The notes: generated by a model from the sequence alone, not told the origin. Positions 44,891-57,212 are shown, counted from the stretch's first letter. The stretch is 64,000 bases of DNA from Diphasiastrum complanatum (GCA_029204225.1 CM055097.1:30765599-30829598); one strand, 5' to 3'. Made by a program: numbers and translations.

Positions 44891-47334
44891 TAGTCAGTTA
44901 TTGTTGGAGGTGTGAATATTTCACAAATTAGAAAACTCATTGGATTGTACTCACAAGCTTCAATGGAAACTTCCAAAGATGTCAATGAAACAAGTGAAAA
45001 ATGTGTAATTAAATACACTAAGAGAAAACAATCTAGCATTCTTGTAATGTTTGGAGCTAACAGAAAAAAGCAAACCGAGAAATATGGTTGTGATGGGTGC
45101 AACTAGGAGGAAAAAGTTGATGCAGAACAAGAAAAGATTCAATCTGCCAACCTCCAAAAGAATCTAGAAGCTCTTAGAATTGCAGAAGCTTGTAGCATGT
45201 GGCAAGATCGATGGATCATCGATTACCCGTGGCTAGAGTTCAACAAAGAATTAGGAAGGGTGTACTGTAAAGTATGCAAGCAACAACCAAACCATTTCAA
45301 AAATGTATTTAAAACTTTGGGGAGCACTAACATTCGTGCTAGTGCATGGTTGGATCATGGTAGGTCCAAAGTCCATTGAGATATATATAGAGATCAGATT
45401 GAAACAGAGAAAACAACAATACAAGAAGCGAATGCTACTATTCGCGGCAGAAAAGAAGAGGCGTTGTGGGCCTTGTTTAAGGTGGCATATTTTATTGCAA
45501 AAGAGGATCTTCCCTACACCAAGTTCCAATCTGAACTATGTTTGTTACGATCCCTTGGATTGAAAACAATGACAAAAAGTCTCTACCAACATGATAAGGC
45601 CTGTGCTGAATTTATAAAATACATTGCTGAATCATTACGAGAAAGTATTTTGGAAAGAGTAAAGCAAAGTTCTTTCTTTGAATTAATGGTGGATGAGTCC
45701 ACAGACATATCCGACAAGAAGTCCTTGATTATGTATTTGTCTTACATTGAAAACTTCAATCCTGTAACTTCTTATTTTTGTCTTATTTTTTTAGAAAATG
45801 AGAATGCCAAATCAATTTACGATGCAATCATGGCTATTTTTCGTGACTCAAACCTAAATATTAGGAAGTTCGTAGGGTTTGTCTGATGGAGCAAGTGTCA
45901 TGATAGGGTCAAACATGGGAGTTGTGACGAGGCTAAAAAAATCATGCCCTTTTCTATCAGTTATACATTGCATCGCTCATAGGTGCAATTTAGCGTGTTC
46001 AGGTTCAGCCTCCAAATTGTCGTATTCCAAGTTTATTGATTCACTAGTTAATGCAACAGTTTCTTTCTTTGCCAATAGTTGCAAGAGGCAATCTCTTCTG
46101 CGGTCGTTACAAGAAGAAATGGCAAGTGATATATTGAAGTTGAATAGGATTAATGCCACAAGATGGTTGAGTCGTCACAATGCGATAAAACGCATATGTG
46201 ATGTTCTACAACATGTGATTATGCTATACAAAGTGAATTTAACAAAATGTCAAGGAAAAAATCAAGTTCGCAAAAAGATATTGTTTTCATCGACGAGGAT
46301 GCCCAAGATGTTGTTGAAGACGATTTGGAAGCAGCCTTGGCATCTACAAGTAAGTCGAAGAAGGCAGTTCAGGCTGCTGCAACCAAAAAGCTTCTAAAAA
46401 GGTTATGCGACTTCAAATGTATATACGTTCTACATTTTCTAGCGGACATACTTAAAAAGCTGTCAATTTTGAGTTTATATTTCAACGCGACTATGTGGAA
46501 GTTGGAGCAATCTTAGGAATTGTTTCTAATGAAATTGCTTTGATTGAGGACGAGTTTATTGAAGACCCTCCTACAAATCTGAATGCTGGAACATATGATA
46601 GTAAAGGGTATGCAATCTTACTAGACTATGGACCTGAAAATGGTTATGTCCGAAGGTTACAAAATTCCCTGCGAGGGAATATGTATTATGATATAGAAAT
46701 CAATAGGTCTACTGTGGGTGATGACTTAGAAGAGGCGATTGAGTTCCAAATTTCCTTTTCTCGTGCTATAGTTGAGAGTTTGTTAGATCAGTTCCAAGAT
46801 AAAGGCCATTTGAGTTCTTTCAAGGCACTATCTCCTACCAATATACCAAGATGCATGAGAGAAATGAAAGATTATGGTTATCAAGAGATCAATTCCCTTG
46901 GTGATTTTTATGGGATTTCAAAAGTTGATGCGGTTGGAAATGTGATTCCTCCACTCATCAATATTGAAGAGGTGAGGCAAGAATATAAAGCATTCAAAAT
47001 TCAAGCCACAACTGAATGGAGCGGCTGATCTTTTCGTGATACATTAGCCATCATTGGCTCCAATCAGTAGTTGCATGAGAAATATAAAGGATTGTACACA
47101 TTGATGTGCATCGCACTTGTGCAGTGTACCAATTCAGTTGCTTGTGAAAGAGGCTTCAGCAGACTCAATCTAATCAAAGACATAAAAAGGAATAAGATTG
47201 ATTCCACGGATGCCTTAATGTGTATTTCCATTGAGGGAAGCAATGACCTAGATTCATTGGACTTTTCAAGTGCAATCAACTCTTGGACGAGATCGAGGCA
47301 CATTTTTTCGAACTCAAATGATAAGTTGATGTAA
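44890..47334 (+). pseudogene. hAT-superfamily transposase with TTF-type zinc finger, decayed
   Basis: Plus-strand frames in succession. 45197-45379 is the TTF-type zinc finger (RVYCKVCKQQPNHF..WLDHGRSKVH). 45464-45886 contains FFELMVDESTDISDKKSL (first catalytic Asp) and YLSYIENFNP. 45879-46397 contains SDGASVMIGSNMGVVTRL (second Asp), IHCIAHRCNLAC and INATRWLSRHNAIKRI. 46495-47028 is the helical insertion region. 47071-47334 holds the C-terminal dimerisation motif CTNSVACERGFSRLNLIK. This order matches the ZNF862/TTF-type hAT transposases. At least five frameshifts or stops (for example near 45379, 45886, 46250, 46514 and 47028) break it. Terminal inverted repeats and the 8-bp target duplication were not located. 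Confidence 0.9.
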
Positions 47335-50160
47335 ATTTTGCTGTCTTCATTTTGGTAAGTTATGAATTTATATACTTTTTCAATCTTATCCTTCTTATTT
47401 TTGTTTTCATTGGTTAACATATGTATCATGATCTATTGTGGATGATCTTATATGTTTCCTAAATGTTGTATCAAAATTTTCCTAATGAATTTAAAAAAGA
47501 ATTTCAGATGTTTGTGAAGCATACTGCAATTGAGGTAGTGCGATGTGTTTTTATAAGTATTTCAAATACTTATAGATCTTCAGATCTTCTCATAATCAAC
47601 AAGCATAATCACCATGAGGAATGTGCTATAGAAAGATATTGAATTGATTCCATTGCACAGGTCTGGAACAAGAAGACAATCTCAGAAGATCAGAACAAGC
47701 TCATTGCTTGTTACTTTAATTTGAAAAGGCTGTCTATTTTTATGTTTCGGCCTAAAACAAATTCCAGTTAGGTAGCTGAGTGTTCTATACAAGATCTAGA
47801 AAGGTTGTTTTTGGTCATGCTGCAAAAATGAGCTCTTTTTCCTTACAGTGATTTTGTTTGCTGCAGCCTGATTTGTGTGGTTTCAGTATATATTATCTGA
47901 CTTGTCTTGCTATTAGATCCTCAAATGGTTTACATGTTGATCCAAACTCATGCACTTGTTTGTGTATCAAGTTGATGTGAATAGACATATTGACAAGCTA
48001 AATGCAGCCATACTTTTGAATATCATTGTAATGATTCGAAGCAGTATCTCAGCTGACAATCTTCTTTTTTGGTAAGTTCCTAGCCTCTTGTTTGATTTTT
48101 CTGCAAGCTTTATTAACTTGAATGAGACTATTTTACACCTAGTATTATGTCCATGCTGGTGGCTTCATATCTATCGTTAGTAGCTTGACAACATGTATTC
48201 TCATGTCAATGCATAATTTTGTATGTTTCCATGATGATTCAAGCACTATCTCTTGCATACGTTTGTTGACTCCCTTGTATTAAGCAAATGTTTTAGAGTT
48301 GATTATACATTGTATGTTGATGTTTTAATGCTGAAATGTGGGTATAAGCTAATGTGGCTTTTATGTGACGAGAATGTATTAAGTTGATGTAGAGTTGATG
48401 TGACAAAAATCTGTCCAATACAGATAGAATTTTGCATGTTCATACAATGATTCAAAGCACCATTTCAGCCAACAATGTACTTTTTTGGTAAGTTTTCAGG
48501 CTTTTGTGAGATTTTTCTGTAAGCTTTAGAAATTTAAATGCAGCAATCTTACAAAAAGTGTTATGTCTATTGGTGGCTTTTGTTTTTGTCCTTAAGCATG
48601 TGTTCTCGTGTTGATGCATAATTGTTTTCCACATGTTGATGCATAATTGGTGTTCTCGTATATACGTAGGAAGTAAGGTTTCGATATCCTTAACAAATTG
48701 CACATCTTTGGTTTTGGTAAGACCGAGTTTGTTGACTGTGCCTATCCTTCACATGAAAATATAGTTCATCAATAAATGAACGAAAATGAATCAAAATAAA
48801 TGCTTCCTGCATGAAATATTTGTTGAAATCACTTTGAATCTTGAATACAATTAGCTTTTAATTGCAATTTTTTGTGTTCGCATAAGTCTTTTGCAAAGCT
48901 TTGTTGATATTCTTAAAGAAATGTTTGCATGATTGTAGTGGTTGACGTTTCTAGTTTTATAGGTTTTATTGCATGTGTTATGATAGCAAATATTTCTAAA
49001 GATAATTTTGGAGATGTTTTGACCTATTGTCCATTCATAATTTTGATAGGTTTTTGAGGCATGTCACAAAATCAGCTATGAAGTTAAGATTGCAGTTGCA
49101 CCATATAGTATGGGTACATTTGTGAGCATATCAATGACCTCATTTATAAGGAAACAAGAGCGTGCTGAAGATCCTCTTCTAGAATGTTATCAATGATGCA
49201 ATGTTGTGCACGAAGCATGCTGGCTGGAAGACTCTTACCTGCTATGGATGTTGTCTATGGTTTAAAGAGACAAAGAAAAATCCTTTCTGGTTTTGGAGCC
49301 AATCTATAAGTTAAAATGGTGTTTTTTAATACCAGCTTCAGTTGATTATACTATCTTCGAGAACTCCATTAAGTAGGGCTTTAGTTTATGATATACTTTT
49401 CTTATGAGCTATTGAAGGATTCTAGCATGACTGCAAGCCTCACCTTGTTATGAATTCGCAGATGTCGCTTTTTTTGAATGTATTTCATCATTGGCATGGC
49501 ACCATCTCTTGAGATAATGAAAATGATGGACGATTAAAGTTTGGATGTCTTTGTTGGAGACCTCTAATGTACTTGCTACTGTGCAATTTGATGTTGTTAT
49601 ATCTCATTTTGATCCTTTCAAGGCATTGTTTAACTTTTTTTTTTGCATCAAAATTTTGTTGCCATGGTTACAATAACATAATTGTAGTTGAATCGATCAT
49701 GCTAGTGTAAGTTGTAAATTTAATGCTAAGGTTTTATTGTTTGTCTTATTTTTGGGTGGAGGACAACTACAAATTAGTGCAAGAAATTAGACGACAAGCT
49801 ACAATTTTTCACAATTTTAAACCTTAGACAATTTGTTTTAATTGGATTTTTTAGACAATTTTTTGATTATTGTAGGATTCACGAGGCTATGTTTCAAAAA
49901 TTCTCGGATTTCACCGATATTAATTTTAAAAAATCGATACATGAACATGTGTATAGGAAAATTTAGTATAACTCCAAAGAGGTTTCCCGATCACTTGAAA
50001 AAGCATTCATCACCTTCCCCCAAAAAACAAACAAAAATATACTTTTTGTGAACTAGTTTAGTACACTATCCAATACCTACTACCAAAATTTGACCTGGTA
50101 CATACATACATACATACATAATGGCAAATAAATCCACAAATAGGCCAGGTCTGGGGCCTA
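47335..50160. other. AT-rich intergenic region with a diverged duplication
   Basis: No coding signal. Two diverged copies of about 150 bp lie at roughly 48020-48170 and 48440-48590. Both contain ATGATTC..AAGCA, CAGCYRACAATNT, CTTTTTTGGTAAGTT and a later TTATGTCYAT..GGTGGCTT. A (CATA)n microsatellite lies at about 50102-50120. Confidence 0.6.
50102..50120. repeat. CATA microsatellite
   Basis: CATACATACATACATACATA, about five tetranucleotide units. Confidence 0.9.
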
Positions 50161-50170
50161 TTGGATTCTT

Positions 50171-50322
50171 GACACGTGTCATACATTATACTGGGAGGAT
50201 TTTCAGTGATCGATTTTTACAACGTGGCATGATCTGAACGTGAACAGCATGATCCAACGGTGATGGGCTTTAGATAGTTAACACGCCTCATTTTGGGCCC
50301 CCGTCCGGCAAAAATTTGGCGG
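50171..50322 (+). promoter_or_regulatory. Candidate PAT1 promoter elements: G-box, two site II motifs, E2F-like site
   Basis: A perfect 10-bp palindrome GACACGTGTC (50171-50180) contains a G-box. TGGGCT (50264-50269) and TGGGCC (50294-50299) match the plant site II element (TGGGCY) bound by TCP factors and common in housekeeping promoters. TTTGGCGG (50315-50322) fits the E2F consensus, with a second TTTTGGCGGG near 50603. They precede a pyrimidine-rich, leader-like stretch (about 50345-50400). The link to the PAT1-like start at 51487 is positional; a 5' leader intron would be needed. Confidence 0.45.
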
Positions 50323-50428
50323 CCCGAGGTCACTGCCCGCTACACATGACCTTACTCTCCCAAATCTCTCGTTTCCTTCGCCTTCACTGCTCACAGACGA
50401 GACGAGTGAGTGCATTTCCAGATTTTGG

Positions 50429-50460
50429 ATGGCGATGGCGATGGCGATGGCGATGGCGGA
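50429..50460 (+). repeat. ATGGCG hexanucleotide repeat with short upstream ORF
   Basis: Five in-phase ATGGCG units encode Met-Ala repeats and open a short frame of about 38 codons (MAMAMAMAMAEASDN onward) ending at TGA near 50543. It lies between the promoter-like elements and the PAT1 start, so it may be a leader uORF or a separate small first exon. No homology recognised. Confidence 0.5.
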
Positions 50461-51486
50461 AGCATCTGATAATACTTTACGATTCATCTGGCAATCTGCT
50501 GGTGCTGCTGCTAATATGCGCACAATTTTCTGTTACATGTGTTGATGTTGATGTTCTTCTGTCGTTTCGCAAATCCTTTTGATTCATCAGTGAAGGGGAA
50601 AATTTTGGCGGGGCAAAGAAAACATGCTTGATTTCGGTTGCGCGCCTCTGGACAGGCGAAGGACAGACGGCATAGAATCAACATGATATTTATAAGAGCT
50701 TCACTGACGACGAGTAACCCATATCTCCTATCTTCGTAGCATATCGGATTCTTGTTTCTTCATCGTCCCTTTTACCCTATTCATTTTCCGTGTTTCAGTT
50801 TGAAGCAATCATTCTCGTCGGAAGGATGCATTTATTATGTTCTCTCTGGTCCGAGCCTTTGCACTGGAATTGATTCCTTTTTTCTGGTGTAATGATATTG
50901 TGAGCGGAATTAAAGAAATGAGCCCCTATTTCATTGCTGTGCCTAGCATATGCATCACGTTCCAACTTTTTAAGTGTTATATATCAAAGGTCTTCATATG
51001 TAACCATTATTAGTATTTTGCTTCGCATATCCAGATCAGGGTTGATAGTTTTTCAACTTGTTGCTCACTTAGAAATTCTGCGTGCATTGTAGTTTTGCCT
51101 GCGCTTCTCGAATCTTACCTTCAAACAGCCTGATCTTCAAACAGTTTCCAATTCATTTGGTACTTCACCTTCGAAATGGTTATCGTTACTAGGGTTTTGA
51201 AAATTTCGGATAGGTAGAAGAATTTCATTTAGTTATTGAAGATCAGAGACTCTTTAAAGTTAATAAGGAAGAGATTCCTGTCCATAATCAATCGTCTCAA
51301 AGGTTTGCAAAAATTACAGATCATCCACCTACCAGATTACAATTTGTGGTTACAATCTCTTCCCTCAGCCGAGTTAGGGCAGGCTGACAATTTGAAGAAA
51401 AGGATTCGTGTAAATTAAAAGATTCAAAGAGCTGTGTCTCTTGAGATTCTCTTATATTGCTAGAAGTGTGCAGCCGTATTACAGCC

Positions 51487-52456
51487 ATGGAAACCTTTGG
51501 AGAGAGCAAGCTGGATGCGCATTCGGATTTGGGTTCCTGTAAGACTCAAACTTTTTTTATGCTTGGCTTATTTAACAAGTTGTAGTGCTCTCTACCAGCT
51601 TCATCATCTGTGCTTTGAAACACACGGCAAATTCATATTTCCTCCTATATAGAATGCTGAATTTAGGACTCTGCCGCTGCATCTTTTTCTCTCTTTTCTA
51701 CTGATCAGCAGTTTTGAAAGGCAATAAGAATGTTCAATATGGAAAAATGATGATTAGTTTTCTCAAATGATGGATTATATTTATCAAAGTGTCATCATGG
51801 TGTAAGAGGATAATTGTTTTGACCGAATTGGATGGGTCGCCTATCTTGCAGCGAACGAACGTTTTGACGCTTCACAATATGCTTTCTTTGGGAGAGATGT
51901 AACCCAAGAAGTGGAACTTGGAGGGTTGGATGAAGATGATGATGTGGGAGAATTAGATGTTGCAGAAGAAGTTGGTGAAGATACTTTTTCTGGCATTGGT
52001 GAAGCAGAAGAGGTTTGTGGATTCTCACGCTTTGTGTGGACATTGGTTTGTTACTAAAGAGATTGGATAAGTTGCAAGCTTGCCATTTTTTTTGTCCACT
52101 GAATTATGCTTGCAAGCTCTAAAAGTACTCGTGTTTTGATTTACTTTTTTTTACGGGGTACTTTACTATGCTGGTAGCTGAAGTGTGTATTCATTATATT
52201 TCAAAGTGGATTTTCATCTTGTAGTTGCTTTTCTTTGAAGTTGTTTTTGGAACAAGTGAAGTGCTCAGCATTTTGCAATAGGATAACTCATCATCGAATG
52301 ATTAGTTGAAGACTTTTGAAGTTGTCAATACAAGCTTGATTACTGGTCACTCAGTCCAAATATTGTCGTCGTAAATATTATGCCTGACAGACGAGAAGTT
52401 TCGAAGCAGGTTCAATTGGAAATGAAATTGATGATCTTGCAAGCTCCTTTATGAAG
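51487..52456 (+). CDS. PAT1: PAT1-like mRNA decapping activator, first three coding exons (partial)
   Basis: Exons 51487-51538, 51852-52012 and 52391-52456 join in frame by GT..AG introns (313 and 378 bp) and give 93 residues; the next donor is GTATGTGT at 52457. The protein begins METFGESKLDAHSDLGS, then FDASQYAFFGRDV, EVELGGLDEDDD and NEIDDLASSFMK. FDASQYAFFG..EVELGGL and DDLA..F.K are the conserved N-terminal block of plant PAT1 homologues, which in P-bodies bind LSM1-7 and DDX6-type helicase and promote decapping after deadenylation. The start matches the MDAFG-type start of known homologues and has GCCATGGA context. The remaining several hundred codons were not found before the window end. 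No frame damage is seen. Confidence 0.9.
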
Positions 52457-53499
52457 GTATGTGTTAACTATTATGGAGGCATTGACATTTGATATCATGG
52501 TATGTACGTATAAAAAAAAATGCATCGAAGAACTAGTAATTTGAAAATTTTACCTACACTAGGGGTTTAAAAGATGAGGAGTTGATTTGTGATAGTTGGA
52601 AAGTAGATTTTCTTGGACTTGTCAGTGAGAAATTATTTGGTCCTTGGACAACTCTGTTGATCAAAATAGTCCACCTCTATCCTAGCATACATATTCCTAT
52701 CATAATCAATTCGTAATCCAAATCTAGGGAAGAATTTGGAGGGGTTTTGCGAATTGTTTTGTCACACCCTAATGGAGAACCATGCAAAAGCTTGGAAAAT
52801 TTTGAAGTACAAATGTTTAAGGCATTTTTTACATTTGAATGCTCACAATCGACAAATTATATTGATGTATAGTTTGCAAGTATTCAAAATTTTGAACAAA
52901 AAATGGATGAAATCCAGTCTAAGAATTCACGAAAACTTGAAGTAATACTCAAAAAGCACCAACTTGTTGACTCCAGTCATATAGGCTTCAAATGAGTGAG
53001 TTGCTTTAGATAATTTTTGGAAGGCTTACTCTAGGTCCCAATGGTTTCTATTTTAACTTACATATTGTAGTACCCTGAATGTGTGATTTGCAATGTCATA
53101 CATACATGGGCACTTGGTGACTAATGCCTAAGTGCAATGTAGTCAATAGTTTTGAATTGCGAGCTTCTTTGAAATTTTGTGCAAATGAGTACATGACTTG
53201 ATGGTCTATGAGTTATGGTGTGGAATCCACAAAGTCAAAGATTGCTATCCTAGACTTATCTTCGATATACTCAAAGAAAAGTAGCACATGGGTGCATTTT
53301 TCAAATATATTACATTGATAAAATATTAAGGATTGTAAATTTCCAATAAGAGGATGCTAAGTTTTTAGTCACAATGCACACAACAATCCAGATATGCATC
53401 AAATGAAATTGATGGCTTTATGTTATTTATTTCCATGTTGCAAATTGGTTGATACCAACTTCCATACATGAATAGAAAGACTGATCATTGTTACTCGTC

Positions 53500-54007
53500 A
53501 CTCAAAACATTAATGTCACACCTTACATATTACAATGTGCATGCTAGTCAGTAGTAAATTAGCAAACTTACAAAAACTCTCAAAAAAATCCTCAACCTTG
53601 AGCTCTCTGTAGGAAAACAAGAGTCAAGGCACCAAGATCTAGCTATCAATCAATCTCCACAAGACACAAAAGAGAAGAGGGTGGGCGGCCTCCTCTAAGA
53701 GAGAGAGAGAGAAAACAACAACACAAGTAATGGAGAGCAGTGCTTAGCCAAAACCGAAAAATGTGACACAATAAGCCATTATGTACTCTACCTACTTACT
53801 GATTGTAGGGCACCCCCAAAAGTCAAGATAGGCCCCTATACCAAATAAGGACCCACGAGTCAGTACATGACCAAAATTGGGTCCATCACAAATTAAGACA
53901 AACTTAACATGGCCTAAATAACTAAATACCCATGGTTACACAAATCTCGACCTTTTGGGTCAAAGTAACCTATGGATTAACTTTAGCATAGTCATTTGTT
54001 TCTAACA
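53500..54007 (-). mobile_element. Copia 3' LTR, minus strand (lower border approximate)
   Basis: It starts on the minus strand with TGTTAGAAAC at 54007, directly after the polypurine tract TTAAGGAGGG (54008-54017). A GA microsatellite (53697-53716) lies inside. The end near 53500 is an estimate; no terminal repeat was confirmed. Confidence 0.6.
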
Positions 54008-54039
54008 CCCTCCTTAAATGACAATGCAAAAAAATTGAA

Positions 54040-55304
54040 ATCTTCACTACGTATCAAAGCTACCACGTGGTATTAAATTTAAAGCTTTGCATAAAGCTTC
54101 AAATCTGACTCTAGGCAACGCCTTAGTGAAGAGGTCCGCAATATTATCCTCTGTAGGACAAGACTCAAGTAAAATGTCGCCATAATGAAGTCTCCCCCGA
54201 ACAAAGTGATAATGGATCTCGATGTGCTTCGTTCTTGCATGAAAAACAGGATCCCGTGCAATGGCAATAACACTTATGTGATGTCATCGGGGCATGCATG
54301 AATTGATTCATGAGTGAGACAATATAAGAAATGTCTGGTCTTGAATCACATGGGTAAATGAGACAGCCAATAGCTTGAATAAAAGTAGTATCAAATGGTT
54401 CACCATCACCTTGACTACTTAATTTTAGGCCTGTCTCCACAGGTGTAGCAACCGGCTTGCAATCTTCCATCTTGAACCTCTTCAAAATCTGCCCAATGTA
54501 GCGTTCTTGAGAGACAAAAATTCCAGCCCTTTCTTTTACAAATTCAAGACCAAGATAAAAGTGCAATAGGCCTAAATATGAGGTTTCAAAACCAAGATCA
54601 AGTATTAAGGCATCAATTTGCTGCTCATTACTTCCCGTAACAATAATATCATCAACATAAAGCAAAATAATGATGATATAATCTGAAGTATGCTTGACAT
54701 AAAGAGTAGATTCGCTAGGACTATTAGTAAACCCACGATCACAAAAATAGGCATGTATCTTTTGATACCACATCCTCGGAGCTTGCTTCAGTCCATAAAA
54801 TGCCTTCTTGAGAAGACAAACTTTATCTTTTTGGCCTTCAACCAAAAAACCAGCAGGTTGTTGAAGGTACACTTCCTCATTGAGATCACCATTGAGGAAT
54901 GCTGTCTTTATGTCAAGTTGCCGCAAACGCCAACCAAAATGGGCAGCCAAAGAGGTTACTACCCTCACGGTAGTCATCCGAGCAGTAGGAGAAAAAGTCT
55001 CCTCATAATCAATCCCCTTTTGCTGAGCATAGCCTTTGGCAACAAGCCTTGCCTTGTACCTATAGGGAGTTGTCATTTGATGTAGAATTCCCTTTTCTCG
55101 AAGAAATGCACTGAACGTACTCTTGATGTATTTCCTGCCTCGATCGGTGCGTAGGGTCTTCAAAGAATGCCCAAACTGAAATAGATGCACTTTCCAATGG
55201 ATTCGGTCCTCATTGGACCATAATCTATCCATTGGTGCACTATCTTGATGATATCTTGCAATCTTGTGTGTAGAATGTTTGTATTTTGCTATTTTTGGAT
55301 CCAC
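54040..55304 (-). pseudogene. Copia integrase-RT-RNase H with internal deletions, minus strand
   Basis: A 379-codon minus-strand frame (55304-54165) joins a piece of integrase (GHSLKTLRTDRGRKYIKSTF, REKGILHQMTTPY) directly to RT (YKARLVAKGYAQQKGIDYEE), omitting the rest of integrase and the linker without losing frame. RT then continues: LDIKTAFLNGDLNEEVYLQQ, KAFYGLKQAPRMWYQ, LLYVDDIIVTGSNE. After MNQFMHAPMTSH a second deletion removes most of RNase H, and the true C-terminus (FHARTKHIEIHYHFVRGRL, DLFTKALPRVRF) continues in a different frame to about 54050. The RT catalytic box is intact but the polyprotein cannot be functional. Confidence 0.88.
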
Positions 55305-55308
55305 ACAT

Positions 55309-55502
55309 GTGAAATACAGTAGGGTACTGTTATTATACGGACAACAACTTCATTTTAATCATATATTTGATGTTTGATCAGTATCTTGTTGAGTTACATC
55401 TCTTTCATCAAGTAGATGTTGATTTTCTACATTGCAAATGGTGTAAATTAACCAAAGATCAAGGGATGATTTTGGATCTTAAATGGTATGAAATTCTTCA
55501 CA
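55309..55502 (+). mobile_element. Truncated 5' LTR end of a plus-strand copia element
   Basis: It ends AATTCTTCACA directly before a perfect PBS. The beginning is lost at the junction with the minus-strand copia copy near 55304. A CACACATGTG dyad sits at the junction. Confidence 0.65.
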
Positions 55503-55514
55503 TGGTATCAGAGC
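55503..55514 (+). promoter_or_regulatory. Primer-binding site (initiator Met tRNA type)
   Basis: TGGTATCAGAGC, identical to the site at 32222-32233, directly after the LTR end. Confidence 0.93.
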
Positions 55515-56100
55515 TCTTCTGTTGCAAGTTATGGAAGGTACAACCACATTTAGCAAAGATTTGGAGGAGCTTCTATCTCTAGAGCATGCTAGAATAGTTT
55601 CTACTCAAAAATCAAGAATCATGTGTAGAATTGATCTTTTGTAAGTCAAAACTCAATTTAGGTTTATGAACTTGTGGAATTCCCATTTCTTACTTGGCTT
55701 ACTAGATGTGGCCGATTTTTAGAGCATTGAGAAAGCTTCAATTGAGGCTACAAGATTCTATATCAAGTTTTAGGCAATTGCATGTAGAATTTGAGACATT
55801 CAATTTTTTGTGATTTTGTCAAAACCCTAATTTGGATTGGATCTCTATTTTTTGAAGTTTGTTGGACTTCAATAGAGTGTGTTTCAATCTTAGAAAGTGA
55901 CAAGATTCATTAGATTGTGTGTGGATCATAGGTTGATCAAAAATTCTTCATTCTATGTGTTGATTTACTAGTAATAGTGCTAGAAGAGAATTGAGAGTTT
56001 CCATATCTTTGTGATTTCTTTTTGAATACATTTGTTGTCAATCAAAAGAGTGCTTTGAGCATTGGAACAGGTTGAAAGGAGAAGATCAGGTCACTTCAAC

Positions 56101-56988
56101 ATGGCTACAAGTGGAGGCTTTATGTTGGAGAGCAATGATAGGCTTACCTCAATCAACTATTCTACTTGGAAGGTGAGGATGGAGTCCTTTTTGGAGATGA
56201 ATGAGTTGATGGAGATTGTTGCAGGTGTGGAGGTGTGGAGGAGAGGCTGCAAGCACCTCAAGATCAAGTGAGGTATGACGAGAGCTAAAAAAGCTCTACA
56301 CATGATAAAGATGAATGTTACCAATGAGCTACTCAAGGAGATTGGTAAGAGCAATTCATCTTGAGAGGCTTGAGAAGCTTTGAAGAAGCTTTATGAATCC
56401 AAGTCTACATCTAGAGTGTTGACTCTAAGAAGACAAATCTTTCAAAGTTTGCAAAAGAAGGAAGAGAGTGCTCATGCTTTTGTGTTGAGGGTTAAAGCAT
56501 TCAATGATGAGTTAGCATGTATTGATGAGAGCATTAAGGAGGTAGAACTTGTTCAAGTTATACTTAATGGCTTGTTGGACGATCATGCTAATCTTGTTTA
56601 AAGTTTTGCAATACAAAAGACTTTGCCAAGCTTGATGGATTTTCAAGAAGTATTGGTGAATGAAGAGTTTAGGCTTCAAGCAAGAGATGGATCTACATCG
56701 ACATCTCATTATGAAGAGGAGGCTATGTTCATCAAAGGCAAGTTCAAGGGCAAAGGTAAAAGCAAATGGTCTAAAGGGCAAGATCAAGGTGAGACTTCTT
56801 TTGGCGAAAAGAAAGATAGAACCAAGTTAAAATGCTTTTATTGTGGAATCAAAGGGCATTTTGCTAATGAATGTTTGAAGAAGCAAAGAGATGAAGGTAG
56901 CAAGCAAATCAACTTTACTACTAATGATGAGGATCTAGGTGGTTGTGATTCTCTTTACAACCTAGCCACTAGGAAATCTGCTTTTTGA
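56101..56988 (+). pseudogene. Copia gag with intact zinc knuckle, frame broken
   Basis: It starts at ATG 56101: MATSGGFMLESNDRLTSINY, WKVRMESFLEMNELMEIVAG. The frame is lost near 56230 and resumes with HMIKMNVTNELLKEIGK, KKLYESKSTSRVLTLRRQIF (56380-56601) and VQVILNGLLDDHANLV. 56623-56988 encodes basic sequence and an intact CCHC knuckle, CFYCGIKGHFANEC, then stops. Protease and pol are missing. The ORF starts 587 bp after the PBS end, about half the leader length of the element at 31606. Confidence 0.88.
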
Positions 56989-57212
56989 TCTAGAATTACC
57001 AAAAATAGTTTCATGCAAGAAATCTTCTGATCAATTTATTGATTATGCATGCAACATGCATCCAAGCATGCATACAGGTCAGAACTTACTACTTAGAGCA
57101 TGGGATGGAGCTCAAAGTTCAAACTTCCAAGGACCAACTTGCAAGGGCCCAAGCCTCAAGGCTCAAGGGCTAATTCAAATTTTAAAGCTTGAAATTGGAA
57201 TTTGAAATTCAC

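Noticed and set aside
32222-55514. TGGTATCAGAGC motifs at 32222 and 55503 as parts of tRNA genes
   Set aside because: They lie directly at LTR ends and lack tRNA arms; they are retroelement primer-binding sites.
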